A DNA stretch of 64,000 bases from Paratinospora sagittata. Its lineage: Eukaryota; Streptophyta; Magnoliopsida; Ranunculales; Menispermaceae. Below the pieces are notes generated by a model, which was not told the origin of the DNA, searched no databases, and saw only the letters and a list, made by a program, of their open reading frames with translations. Numbering within the stretch: the stretch's first letter is position 1; every line of letters begins with the position of its first letter. The stretch is taken from assembly GCA_035771175.1 (NCBI GenBank), contig CM069590.1, positions 54,042,123 to 54,106,122 of the forward strand. The letters are read 5' to 3'. Below, piece by piece: positions 1 through 12,226 of this stretch. The position numbers and the translations under genes are program-made.

Positions 1-383
1 TAAGAAGCCTGCCTCCACACATCATTATATATCATATGCCTAATCCTAAATATCAGGGTTAGTGCACTGAGTTCCTTTCAAATTTTCAAATCTCTTTATA
101 TTTAAATTGCCATTCATGGAATGTGGCATGAACTTTTAGAAACCTGCATGCATCATGGTTTAATCTCCATCCTGACTTTTCGAGGCCCTTTGCATTGTGA
201 TGAAATCGCTTCTACAGTGAACAATAAGTCAATTAAAGAATTGGAAGTTACTGGTTGAAACAATGGGTTTTGGGGTCAAAATTCCTCCATTGTTTTAAAA
301 AGCTCACTTCTTGTTGCTCAAGTTATTTGCATCTTTTCAGCACTTTCTTGACTAATATTAGTTGTTTTTTATGCTTGGAAAAG

Positions 384-523
384 GAAATTCGTAAAGGGCC
401 ACGAGTAATGGCTTACTTTAATTGTGAGTATGTGTGGGGTTGTGTATTTTGCTTTTAGTTCATGAGATTGAAAGAGCAGAATTTATGTTACAGGGGATTG
501 AAGATAATAAGAGAAGGCTCTGA
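384..523 (+). CDS. Unrecognised gene, last two exons (5' part outside window)
   Basis: Two short exons can be joined: 384-423 (preceded by AG, followed by GTGAGT) and 459-523 (preceded by TTTTAG, ending in TGA). Together they read EIRKGPRVMAYFN followed by FHEIERAEFMLQGIEDNKR and a final R-L-stop. The joined frame is open, charged and helix-forming, unlike its surroundings, and the donor is a good consensus match, which is why I call it a gene end. The rest of the gene would lie upstream of the window or further left across an intron. I do not recognise the family. The longer overlapping reading frame at 462-761 is less convincing, because it would run into simple sequence and lacks protein-like composition. 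Confidence 0.4.
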
Positions 524-1425
524 CTATTATCTAGTTCACCAAGGCGAGATTCAACGATACCTGGGTTCAAGAAATGGTAGAAAGAGGCCATATGGTCACT
601 CCCTTCCTAGGAGAGAATCATCCATTGTAGATGGCACCCTGGAAGCAATAGAACCATGCGTAAGCATTCTTGACAAGATTCTTTTCTTCATTGGTGACTT
701 GGAAGTTGCCACAAGCAGTGCAAAAAGAAAGCGGGTGATTGGGTCACAACACACTGACTGAAAAAAAGAAAAAGAAAAAAAAGAAGCTAACTCTGTCTCT
801 ACTCACAGGAAGCCACCAGAAAGCATTGATGTAAGAATTGGTTGGGCATCCACAATGTTTATTTGTATTTATTTAATGCTGTTTGTAATTTATTTCTATG
901 GTATCTATGTAGTTCAATTGGCAAGACTTTAATGTATATTTATTCCAGTGCAATTATTATTATTATTATTATTATTGTAAGTGCTTCCGTCTCCTAATCT
1001 CTTAATCTTTAGTAATGGGCAATCTCAATTTCAACTTTCAGATTGCAAGCCAAGGAGGCCCTTTTGAGTGCTCTCTATTAATAAATTTTACAGCAGTAAT
1101 AAACTATAATTGGAAAAGAATATTGACTTATCCTAATGGCAGAAAAGATTGAATTCATAGTAGCTCAAGCTGAGCAACTATTATTATTTTCTTTTTAAGT
1201 AATGTATCTTTATTCATCATTGGATTGTTATTTTATAAATTGAAAATAGATGTACAAGGACGTCAATGTATAAAAAATAAGTTGGTTCCGATATGGTGAA
1301 AGCATTTGCTTGAGAATAAGAAAGGAAACAGTGAAACCGGGAGACTTTGAACTGAGGCGGAGCCCGCGTTCTCAGGAAGATTGTGAAATTGAAGAGGGAT
1401 CGAAAGAAAGTGCTAGAATAAGTTA
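524..1425. other. Intergenic: 3' flank of left-edge gene and upstream region of FOLT1
   Basis: No coding exon is visible. An ATT trinucleotide microsatellite lies at about 953-976. The region probably holds the 3' untranslated sequence of the left-edge gene and the promoter and leader of the folate carrier. I see no convincing TATA box or other site. Confidence 0.5.
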
Positions 1426-4400
1426 ATGGAGGGAAAAGGGGAGGGGCAGTGGGAGAAGGCGACGGCAGGTGCTGTAGCTGGATTCGCAACTGTTTCTTCT
1501 CTGCACCCTCTCGACGTCGTTCGCACAAGATTCCAAGGTCTTTCTCTTCCTCAATCTATACCTCTTTCTCTCTGTCTTCGAGTCTCTCTTTAATGGATTC
1601 AAGTAAAGGGTTTTTTTTTTTTTCAATTGGTTACTAGTTAATGATGGTAGAGCGAGCGATCTTCCTCTCTACAAGAACACGGCACAGGCGATCTTCACCA
1701 TTGCTCGATCAGAGGTTCGTTGTTTCCTCACTTTCTTCTTCTAAAAACCCTAGGGTTTCTCTATTTGTCTTATCATAATGCTGGGAGTTTTGTTTTGCTT
1801 TGTTTCAGGGGCTGAAGGGTATATATGCTGGTTTCTATCCAGCAGTTCTTGGATCATCCATTTCCTGGGGTTTATATTTCTTCTTGTAAGTGTTTCTTTC
1901 TTTCTTTCTTTTCTTTTTCTCTAATTTGAGGTTTATCTTTGACTACTTGGCATTCTATTATCTATCTGAATTTATGTCATTGGTTTGTCTGTAGCTATGG
2001 AAGGGCGAAAAATAGATACTCAAAGGGGAGCAAGGAGAAGCTGAGCCCTGGCCTTCATCTAATTTCTGCCGCTGAAGCAGGTGCTTTGGTTAGTTCTTTT
2101 AACTGCATTTAGGTGAATTTGTAACAGTTTTATCAGTTCAGTTTCTGAGTGCTCTGTGTTCAAGGATGTAGAAATATGTTGCTACTCATTCCTATCATAA
2201 GTGTGAAAGCATGCATGTTCATTAGTTTCTTAAGGTTTTTATCTGCTGATTAACATGAACAAAATGCGGTGATATTTTCAGGTATGCTTGTTTACAAACC
2301 CTGTTTGGCTTGTGAAAACCCGAATGCAGCTTCAAACGCCACTTCATGAAAGGCCGCCATATTCTGGTTTTCTTGGTTGGTTCAATGTCTTATGTATACC
2401 TTTCTAAATATTTTCTCTCCTAGAACCCCCTACTCGTGTGAGTTATGCTGATGCATATGGATTTCAGCCTGGTAGTGATTACTGGCTTTACATCCCACTT
2501 TTTTGCTACATTTGACCCTTTTAAACCTATCATGACATAGACCATAATTAATCCTTTATTCTTTACAAATAGAAAAAAATTGTCTATAATCATTGGGTTT
2601 AACTTCTGCTGGTGGCTGGCCCTAACACCAATGCAGTATGATTTCTTCCTTATCAATCTCTTATCACACATTGGCTGATAATCTAGATGCCATAATGAAG
2701 TTATGAATGTGACTAACCAATTTATCAACGAATATACGTTTCTTTTTCATTCATCACAATTTTATAATTCCATCCATTCTAGTGAATGGTATTTTTATCA
2801 TGACAAAAACAGCTTGTAGGGCTTGCATAACTATATTCAATCCACCACTGCATCTATCTAGGATGTATAACTTGCTAATTCTGAAGGTCACTTTTAAATT
2901 ATGGGAACTGTATGGTTATTCATATCCTGTACTTGAAGATCACACCATTGTTGCAGCCTTGTGAAGATATAGTGTACCAGAGCTTGTCGTCTAAACCTTC
3001 AAGACCACCATTCAGTATTGAATTTCAGATCTTTTTAAACAATTCCTCCTGTTATTTTGCATAAATGCATAGTTCATAATCTTTTGGCTTATCTAATTCA
3101 GATGCTCTAAGGACCATTGTGAAAGAAGAAGGATGGCGTGCATTATATAGAGGATTGGGGCCAAGCCTTTTGCTTGTAAGTCAACTATTCTTCTTGCTTT
3201 CTATGATTCCTACTAGAAGAAGTAATTTGCTTCAATCATGCATATTATTTTTCCTCCTTAATTAGACATTTAAGCATCCAATGTGAAATATGAATAAAGA
3301 AGAATAAAAGATAATAATATGTGATTAAAACTTCTGAGGAGTTAGAGGTGATGAATGAGCCTTGATATATTTTGGTGTTGAGGATAAGAATGGAGTCAAT
3401 ACAGCCATGAAATGAGTGAAGCATGCTCTGGCCTTCATTTTTGCTGAGACACCTCCTAGAAACATATTTCCACTATTTAGACAAAATCTTCAGTTGAATT
3501 TTTTTTGTTTCACATTTTCATTGCCAAGTAGTTGGTATTGTGCCAAATTTGACAACTTATAAGACACTTTAAATGACCATGAATTAGATTGTTTGGTGCT
3601 GTTTATTTCATCTTAGTGGGACATCCTCTATGGATTTTGTTGATATATTGCCAAATTTTACAACTTGATAAGACACTTTAATTGACCAGGAATTAGATTG
3701 CTTGGCATTGTTTATTTCATCTTGATGGGACTGAAAGTAACCTTTGGGGTTAGATCTGCATTCACTTTCACTTCTGTATTCTGACAACATCCATTTCAAA
3801 TCCTATGTTTTCCTCTTGCATGGTTTTGCTTGAAAAAGAATTTGTGGTTCACAAGTTAACACACTTTGTCGAGCAGTTGCCTTGATGCGTTTCCTCTGAA
3901 AGCACAGGGGAGGTCATCGTTTTTATTCCCTCTTTTTATTAATTCTGAATGTGGGTATCCCAGTATTGCAAAGTTTCTCATCCTTATATTTCTTAAATAG
4001 TAGTCACAGTTTATTTGAACCTATTCATGGGTAAGCTAATGACTCCTTTTGAAGTCTATTGAGGATTCTGTGAGAGGATGGCTCTTTTGTCATTTTTCTA
4101 TGTAGATCGGAGAATTCAATGACTTTAAATGTCTGAACGTTATGTTGGGACACTTCATTTTTCAATTTTACCTTGGTTATTGGCTTTTCTTAGGTAGGTT
4201 TTATATGCTATTGTGGTACACCATACACATTCATATGGTCTTATTTGGACCTAATGCAGGCAATTCTTGATTTGTTTTTTAAAAACTCATTGTTTTATGT
4301 GTTGTTTCAGCAGGTTTCTCATGGTGCCATTCAGTTCACTGTTTATGAGGAGCTACGTCAACTTGTTGTTGGTTTTAGAAGCAAAGGAAGAACAAGTCAT

Positions 4401-6138
4401 GACGATGATAAATTATTGGTAGATCATCACCATTTTATGCTGCATGGATCACAATTAGTTTGCATATGCAATTCTAGGACAATATTTAATGCGCAATGCT
4501 ATTCTAACTTCAAATAAGTACAATTGCAACTACACCATTATAGTTATTGGATCATATACTACACACATTGGGATACGTAAGACGTACATGAATGACTACA
4601 CTGTTGACTATGATAGTGCAGTGCATTTTTTGTAGTTAGAATAGCATTTTCCATATTTAATATTCCTACTCCTACACACATTTTACCATCGCATTGATGT
4701 GGTGCATATGCATATGCATTTTACTGGCCCTTGATGCCACCATTGCATACTTCATCAATGATTGGCAGAGAATCGTCACTAGTAAATTGTACATGTATTG
4801 GATTAAAAAAATATATATATATATACATGTATAGCAAAATGATTTGGTACCCTTAATCAGTAAAGTATTGCCAAACTTTGTCACAAAAATATGGAGAAAC
4901 ACACGTTGCTTTAAATGAGTGAAAGATGTCAAAACTAATGAATGTCAAGACTCCAATTTCAGCCATGCCAGTGTTATATAACTCGGACAAAACTAGGGGA
5001 TTTTTAGATTTGGCACTTTGGTCTAGTGTTGATCAGACTTCATTGTGCTGATGTTGATGGCACATCAGCCTGTATCTGTACTTAAGTAATCATTTGTATG
5101 TTTCTCTCAGAATTCAGTTGATTATGCTGTTCTGGGGGCATCTTCTAAGCTAGCTGCCATGCTATTCACATATCCTTACCAGGCAGGCAATCCTTCTATA
5201 TACAAGTTTATGTTGTAATGTTGTTTGAGAAACCTTTATGTACTAGGTGACTGGTTTTTCTATTTCAGGTGATTCGATCGCGGCTGCAGGTATTATAAAT
5301 TCTACTCTCTTTCCACGTGCAGTTCTATCCTTGTAGTCCCGTGAATTGTTGGTCCAGTGCAAAAGAAAGTGGATCTTCCATTCCTTACAGTGCAGTTGGC
5401 ACTTGTAGCATCAACAAGCAACTTTTTCTCTTTCTCACATACTAGCCTGGTCTTGATAGACATGTCACTTGTTCTTTGCAGCAACGACCCAGTAACAGCG
5501 GAATACCAAAATATAAAGACACATGGCATGTCCTAAAGGAAACTATAAGGTGAAGATTTTCAACTCCACTTGTTTCGGCACTTATTTTGTCTATCACAGC
5601 TTTTTCACTATATAGTGAATTTAATTATTTATGAATGAACACTGGAGAGCCCTCTATCCTTGATAGACTCTGCAAGCCCTCCAAATAGTTTTTTAATTTG
5701 ATTTTTATTACGAAGTTCCAGGTTGAGGCATGGTAACTTAGGCAACTGATGCGCAGAGCAACAGCAAATTTTAGTTCCATGCCCATTAGTACTTGAGCAT
5801 TTTGGTTTATATATATATTTATATTGAAAATTGTGTTTTGGTGTTTCTCAAATGAAATGCATTTTGTGAATATATATAACTACTTCAATTTTTATATTTT
5901 AATCGCTAAATACTTAAATATTACACACTTAGGATATAATAAACGCATCTGCCTGTTGGCTGTTGTCTTCAAACATGCAATTAAACTTTTTTTATTTTTT
6001 GTCAGGTTTGAAGGCTTTCGTGGGTTTTACAAGGGCATCACGCCAAACTTACTGAAGAACATTCCTGCGTCTTCAATAACCTTCGTAGTGTATGAGAATG
6101 TCCTCAAGCAACTAAGGCAGGCAAAACAGGTTGACTAG
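1426..6138 (+). CDS. FOLT1: Folate transporter 1-type mitochondrial carrier family protein
   Basis: This is a carrier of the SLC25 family. The closest family I recognise is plant FOLT1, which moves folates across the plastid envelope. Exons: 1426-1537, 1638-1714, 1809-1885, 1995-2088, 2282-2375, 3102-3175, 4314-4418, 5111-5182, 5269-5289, 5482-5549, 6006-6138; total 927 nt, 308 aa. Three carrier repeats are visible. Their signatures are PLDVVRTR (from residue 28), PVWLVKTR, where Trp replaces the acidic residue as in the folate/FAD/pyrimidine nucleotide branch, and PYQVIRSR. Each is followed by a glycine-rich half such as [15 protein letters not shown] and [16 protein letters not shown]. The start ATG opens the first repeat directly, with no long transit peptide, as in the family. 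Exon 9 is only 21 nt, the intron before it starts with GC, and exon 7 has a tandem CAGCAG acceptor. Substrate assignment rests on family resemblance. Confidence 0.9.
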
Positions 6139-6951
6139 AATGTACGTTTTTTTTTTTTCCCCCATTCTTTCTATGGCATGTATAGAATTCATTATTTAAC
6201 ATGATGGAAAATAAAAAAAGAAAACAAGTTCACCATTAATGTGAACCACATTCTTATATGGCTTGGATCATTATGGTTTTGACATGCTAATACAATTCCT
6301 TTTCAATTTCAATGGATGCATCATTGACTAGTTTCATGCATCAAGTATCATAGCCAAAACCCACTTGCAAAATTATACTGGTATATCATTTTCCGTACAC
6401 ATTTGGCTTGTAACATGGGAACGGTGAAACAAAAAAATATAATGTACATGCAATCTCTTCACCTTACATATTAAAGAAGACAAAAAAAAAATGGCATTCC
6501 TCGGTGAACAGGTGAAGTTTCAAACTTGACAAGGTGGTAAGTTGAGTCGGATGTCCATCAGAAGCAAGAAACTAGTTGGCAGGCATACACCAAGTAACTT
6601 CCTGCAACAAAAATCATCACTGGCAAGCTTCTTTTGCTGCAAGAGGCAGGCATCATAGGCAATCAGCAGGTCTCTTCTAAATTCATTCTTACCACAAACT
6701 AAGAATTTTTCCTTAATGCTCATGATTGGAGCAAACTTATATTTCATCAAGCTCGAGCCCCATAATTATTATGCCGCCAAATGATGTGCCTGTACAAGTT
6801 ACATACAAATTGACCGTAATCATTTTCCAAAATCCATACTAGTCAAGTCCTGTACTGCTACATTGGACTGGGGAGAACAGCGTGCAACAGGCAAAAGATG
6901 AATAAAGCTAACAAAATAAGAAAACTTGTTTAGGTACTCACTGTAGCTAGC
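6139..6951. other. Convergent intergenic region between FOLT1 and RsmI-like gene
   Basis: The two neighbouring genes converge here, so the segment should hold both 3' untranslated regions and their polyadenylation signals. A T-rich tract follows the FOLT1 stop at about 6146-6160. I see no coding exon; the 76-codon frame on the minus strand at 6520-6750 has no recognisable features. Confidence 0.6.
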
Positions 6952-9900
6952 CTAACTTGAACCATCCTCAGCATCAGTTTTTCCAAATTTCCTCAGAGCA
7001 AGTGCATAAATTGATTTTCTCTTCACTGATTTTCCCTCGGCTACCAATTTCACTGCCTAAATGCAGATCATAGTTGTCAGAGCAGATATTTACTTGCACA
7101 TCCAAACTTTCAATTTAAAGGAAAAGTTGAAGAGAGGCAACCAAAACATCAAAGAGAAACTATTTCATCAGACATCAACTAGAATGCCAGCATTAGGTTC
7201 CTTGTGTCTTTCATTATGAACAAGTAGTGTTTCTTTCAGTGGTGTAAGCCGGGCCTCATAAAGCTAGGTGAATTTTATCATCCAATGATTCATCATCTAT
7301 CAAACAGTGAAGGAATAGGAAGATATGACTGTAAAGCTCATGTTGAGCAATTATAACAGAAAATTAGTGAAACTAGAAATTGAAACAGTAGCTAAATGAA
7401 GCTGTAGGTTTGGGGTTCAACGCTCAGCTCTACGGTTTGACACATGATATGGACACTTTGAGGCATGAGTTCAAACCCCACGATTTACCAATCAAAAAGA
7501 AAATAAAAAAACACGGACAGTATGCTAACATGATTGAATAACTTCACAAGTTAAAAGAGATTATTACCATGGAAAGACTATGGCCACTAAGAATCAAATC
7601 TCTCAATTCATGCTCAAGTTGTGCTTCTGATGGAGAATCAGCAATAGATATTTCCTTTCCTTCTATCAATAAAGTGATCTCCCCCTTGGGATGTTGAGAT
7701 GAAAATGCTTCTTTTGCTTTCTCTAGAGTGCCCCGCCAAAACTAACAAGGTGATGCTTATATCAGTAAATCAATAACCAGATGAGAAAAGCAAAGGTGCA
7801 GTCAATGCCAAAAGCATTCTGTCAAAAATAAAGGGAAAATACTACATAATCATCCAAAAAATAGTGTTCACAGATTCACCCAATCATACAAGAGAAATCT
7901 CCAACTCATAGAACTCTTAGGAAACTATATCTTCAACAAATACGACACTCAATATGCTAGTTTAGTTGATAATAACCTCCGGTTTGACAAGGAAACTCAT
8001 GACAGCAATCAGACATGAGAGTGCCCCAGCCTAGGATACCTATACATTAAGAATTGCAAGTAAAAGTAGTTTACAAACAGAATGTTGGATGATTACTTGG
8101 CATAGTGTTAAAAACAACTATGGAGGTCCAGTGAGGACAGGTTCAGTGGCAGCATTCAATACGATTGTCTAGTTCCAGGCAATCGGCAAGAAGCTTAGTA
8201 CTGCAAATGTCTCAGCATCTTGGGTAAATTTTTTGCCACATACAAGCCTACGAAAAGAAACTTGTTCAGGGATGTGATCAATGCAATATCACATAAATGA
8301 GATACATATTTACATATGTACGCTGAGATTGGGCATCCACTCCAACTAAGCATGTGGCAGTTGGAACAGGTGGGAATTCCCATGAAGAGACTTTGATAGC
8401 TGACTTGACTTATTTGCTTCTCTAACCCCTCTTTCACGTATTTTACACACAAGAGATCAGCCCAGCAAACAAAATGAGAACAAAACTAAAATTAAAATTG
8501 CAACAAGCCCCAGAAACTTGCATCGTCAAAAATAAGTAAATTAATGAAGAAGTAGAAAGATAAGGTAATTATTCTGCCAACTTAAGATAAGGTAATTATT
8601 CTGCCAACTGATGTTCGCACATGCACATACACAAAGGTGAAACATTTCAGTAAGGAGCATATTTCTTTTAGTCCAAAGTTACCTCTTCATGGAGTTTGGT
8701 CAACTCCCGAGCAATGACACAATACCTGGAAAGAAATTAAGAACCAACATTAGAAATATAAACGACCGACAGTTCATTTATATCTAAAACATTTATAGGG
8801 GCCCGATTCTCAATAGCCAACACACCATTACCATGTTAAATAAAACATGACTTAAAAAGGAAGATTTTGAGTCAGTTAAAAACATGCTCTTATCTTATAC
8901 CTTTGAATGTTTTTGTACTAGTGCAAGAAGTATGTGTATGTTTTTTTCATTAGCTATAATAAGTTGAAAAATAGAATGCAAGATCGAAGTAATTTTCATT
9001 TTCCATCTCAACAAATATTATTCACTTTTATTTTGCAACGGGAAAATGATGGCCAAGGTTATAAATCTATTAAACTTATGAGAATCTTCAAAACCAAATA
9101 CATAAAATCTTCTTCATGACCCAGTATGTAAATCAACAAGATCTTCAATTGTATTACTGCACGCAAGGTAGTTTACTTACATGACTATTACCTTGAATCA
9201 CCAAAAAACAAAGAAGTTTCTTCAAGAAATTGATGAAGCTTGTGTGGAGGAACGAAGAATATCTGTGTTGCAGTCTCATTGGAAGAAATTAGCAATCTTT
9301 CTTTTCTTGATCCAGCATGTTTAGGAAGAAACCCAACTACAACAAGAAGCACAAAAAAAGTGACACAACCCCAGAGTCTATTAACAGAGTGCAGTAGCAG
9401 AATTTAGCCACTTCTCAATAAATTGTTCACTGAGAAAATTACCAAATGTGAACTCCTCAGTCGATAGCCCTGAAGCAGAAAGAGCCGCAACAAATGCTGA
9501 AGGTCCGGGAATAGGAATAACAGGAATATTCTCATTCACACATAACTTTGCCTGCATGAAGATAAGCAAAGATGCATTAATAATGTTATTCACAAAAGCT
9601 TGTTTCCTAAGTTTCAATTCCATAATTCCCATCAACTAACAATAGATTCGTACCAGTTCCGTTCCAGGATCACTAATACCTGGTGTCCCAGCATCACTGA
9701 TCAGAGCCACAATATCCCCTTGCTGCAACCTCTTCAATATTGCTTTTTCGCGTTGAGATTCATTAAATTTGTGATAACTCAGCTGAAAATCTAAACCACA
9801 CCAATAAGAAAAATATAGAAGACGCAAGCGAATACCTAGAACAATCAAAACATAGAACCATAAGAACAAACTTACAAGTGGAGTCTTAATATTGTAATGC

Positions 9901-10676
9901 TGAAGTAACTTCCCTGAATGCCTAGTGTCTTCTGATAGTATCACATCAGCTGTTCTTAGAACGCGTAATGCACTACAACCACAAATTCAAGATATCAGTT
10001 TTCCCACATTTCCTCCTTTTTCTCCATTTTCCTCAATCCATCAATTCCCGAATTTATCCATAAAAATGGAGCAGTGCGCTCGATTCCACGAGTAATGGAA
10101 AATAATCATGAAAATTTAACAAAGAAACAGATAAATTGAGTCAATAATAGTTGCCGGAATACGATCCAACCCGTGAAGCTAGGGAGTTTTCTACAGCCAC
10201 TCGGATGATTAAGAAGAAGTAGTATCTATGGTTGAGCACTTACCGCAAGGTGATGTCCTCAAGATTGCCAATTGGGGTTGCTACTAAATACAAGCCAGAT
10301 TTCAAAGAACCCTGTGATTAATTCACCGAGCCACACAAGAATTTCATAAAAATATTTAGATTTAATTCGTCAAAGCTAATTGCCCAATTTTCTTTTGTTA
10401 ATTTTTTGGGGGAAAAACAAGAAGAAGATAAGAAAAAACGTAAAAAAGTGTTACCCCTTTGGGAGATATATCGGGTATGGCGTCCACAGCTTCTTCTTCG
10501 TTTTGGTTTGATAGGTTGGAAGAAGAGAAGGCAAAGACGCCATTGTTACGTACAAAAAATGACGAAAAGGAAATAACAGCGGGAAAGGAAAAGAAGGGTC
10601 TCCGAGGCCATGAAAGTGCAGTTGGAGAGCGGAGCTGTTGTTGCGTAGCTAGTCGGAGGAAGAGGGGCACTGCCAT
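6952..10676 (-). CDS. RsmI-type rRNA (cytidine-2'-O-)methyltransferase, organelle-targeted
   Basis: The protein belongs to the tetrapyrrole (corrin/porphyrin) methylase superfamily, RsmI branch, which in bacteria 2'-O-methylates C1402 of 16S rRNA. Minus-strand exons in transcript order: 10676-10455, 10311-10244, 9972-9876, 9782-9654, 9551-9443, 9336-9192, 8725-8683, 7741-7568, 7056-6952; 1092 nt, 363 aa. Motifs in order: LYLVATPIGNLEDITLRAL near residue 79, ILSEDTRHSGKLL, DAGTPGISDPG (SAM-binding loop), IPVIPIPGPSAFVAALSAS, FVGFLPKHAGSR, and a C-terminal GEITLLIEGK. The first exon (74 codons) is rich in Ser, Arg and Phe and poor in acidic residues at its start, which fits a plastid or mitochondrial transit peptide. 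An organellar 16S-type rRNA target is therefore inferred. All introns are GT-AG. The gene is convergent with FOLT1. Confidence 0.9.
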
Positions 10677-12226
10677 CTTCGTCGCCGTTCGTCTCTGTGT
10701 TGAGATTGCTGTTCAAGTAGAGAGCTTTTGAGCTGTAATAGGCGAAGCTTGGGGAGGTGCGTTTGGTTGCAAGGGTTGTTGTTGTGTATCCTCGTCAAAA
10801 CTGTATAAAAATCTAATTGGCGATATGCTTAAATTAGTTAGTGTACAAATTATGGTATTATGCTGTAATAGTTCTTTAGTGTCGTAGTGATTTTATGTTT
10901 TTTTTTTATCCAAACACATTTTAGACCTTACCCAAATTGGCATATTATTATAATTATTACTCTGGTGCAAATGTGTACAAATATTAAACTTTTACCTAAG
11001 GGTGTAAGTCAACCCAACGAAATCAAACCAAATCCGACGGATTGGGTTATGTTGGCTAGGTGTTTGAGTTGGGTTGGGTTAAAATATTCTAACTTGAACT
11101 AGTTTGAATTGAGTCACAGGTTAGGAGCCCAAAAAACCGACCCAACCCAACTTAACCCGAATCAATTAATAACCCTAACTCTAAAAACTCTCTTTCTCTC
11201 TTATTCTATATGGAGATTGAAGCTTGAAAGTGGCTCAAACTTATTAATTTTTTACCTTATTAACAACTTGATGCTACTTAAAATTGTCTTAAATTTGTAT
11301 TTGTAATTGTAATAAAACCCTTTTGAAACTTTTTTGTTAAAACTCTTCTCAATTTGTATTTGTCATATTATGATATGATGGTGGATGAATATAATTTATT
11401 TATAACATCTTGATATTTATAGTTAATTTAAAATAATTGTCAAATTTACATGTTGATATGATTATATTTAAAATTAAAATATTACATACTTAATGTCTAT
11501 TAATATAAATTTATATAAAATTTATATGTAAAATTTATAAGTATAATTTAACTCATTTTAAAATTCACAACCCGAATGACAAACCAAACCCAACCTGACC
11601 CCTACTTTTAACTGTACTTAACTACTGTTATAACAACAGCTTCAAAGAGTCAACAAAAGCTGATCCACATGCTCTTACGCCTTCCATTGTTACATGTTGT
11701 ACAGATTTAGCAAACGCTGGGGCCTCATCAGTCTATCATACACATCAGTTGAAAACTAGACAAACTTGCACAAACCACCTTAGCCATTGAGTTCATAAAA
11801 CAGACATTGACATTTGGAGCATTTGTGCGCTGGAGAGAAGTGAGATAAATTGCTATCTCAACTCCCTAGGCGCATCACAAATACAAATTGACAAGTTTTG
11901 GGATAAATTTGACAGCAGTCAGCAGCAGCAACAACAACAACATTGAGGAAGAGAGAGCGAGAGAGGCTTTGAAGGTCAAGTTGCATAAATGTCATTGGAA
12001 CAACCCACAGAAGCCAAGATTCTGGTCATTACATTTTAACATAATCCTTTACAAATAACAAGGAAGTACATTTTTACAGCAGTTCACCACGACCACTTTC
12101 TCTGAAGCACTTGAGGTTTGCAGAAGGGGCGCTGTAATGCCAATTTTCCTTTTTTCTTTAAAGGAGATAATACCTATCTACTTCTTGAAAGGCTCCCAGA
12201 TGATTGGCTACTAATCATGTCCTTTT
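10677..12226. other. Intergenic: RsmI-like promoter, a small repeat element, UBC 3' flank
   Basis: The first few hundred bases are the upstream region of the RsmI-like gene. A repeat element occupies about 10996-11603 and is described separately. From about 11640 to 12226 the sequence is probably the 3' untranslated part of the ubiquitin-conjugating enzyme gene on the minus strand; it has CAG/CAA repeats near 11917-11942. I see no further coding exon. Confidence 0.5.
10996..11603. mobile_element. Possible non-autonomous hAT-like element
   Basis: The 608-bp segment begins CTAAGGGTGTAAG and on the opposite strand begins TAGGGGTCAGGTTGGG. Both ends are rich in GGGTT/AACCC-type motifs typical of plant elements with AGGGGTGT-like termini. 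The flanks read ACTTTTAC (10988-10995) and ACTTTTAA (11604-11611), an 8-bp direct repeat with one mismatch, as expected for hAT target duplications. The interior is AT-rich and has no transposase frame. The terminal inverted repeats are imperfect, so this is tentative. Confidence 0.35.

Noticed and set aside
462..761. 99-codon frame near the left edge
   Set aside because: It overlaps, in another frame, the better-supported terminal exon 459-523 and ends in simple sequence; composition is not convincing.
957..976. CRISPR-like or tandem structure
   Set aside because: It is a plain ATT microsatellite; no CRISPR array or spacer structure exists in this plant sequence.
9381..9944. Minus-strand frames within the RsmI-like gene that run past exon ends
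   Set aside because: They read through GT-AG introns; the spliced model joins all conserved motifs in phase.
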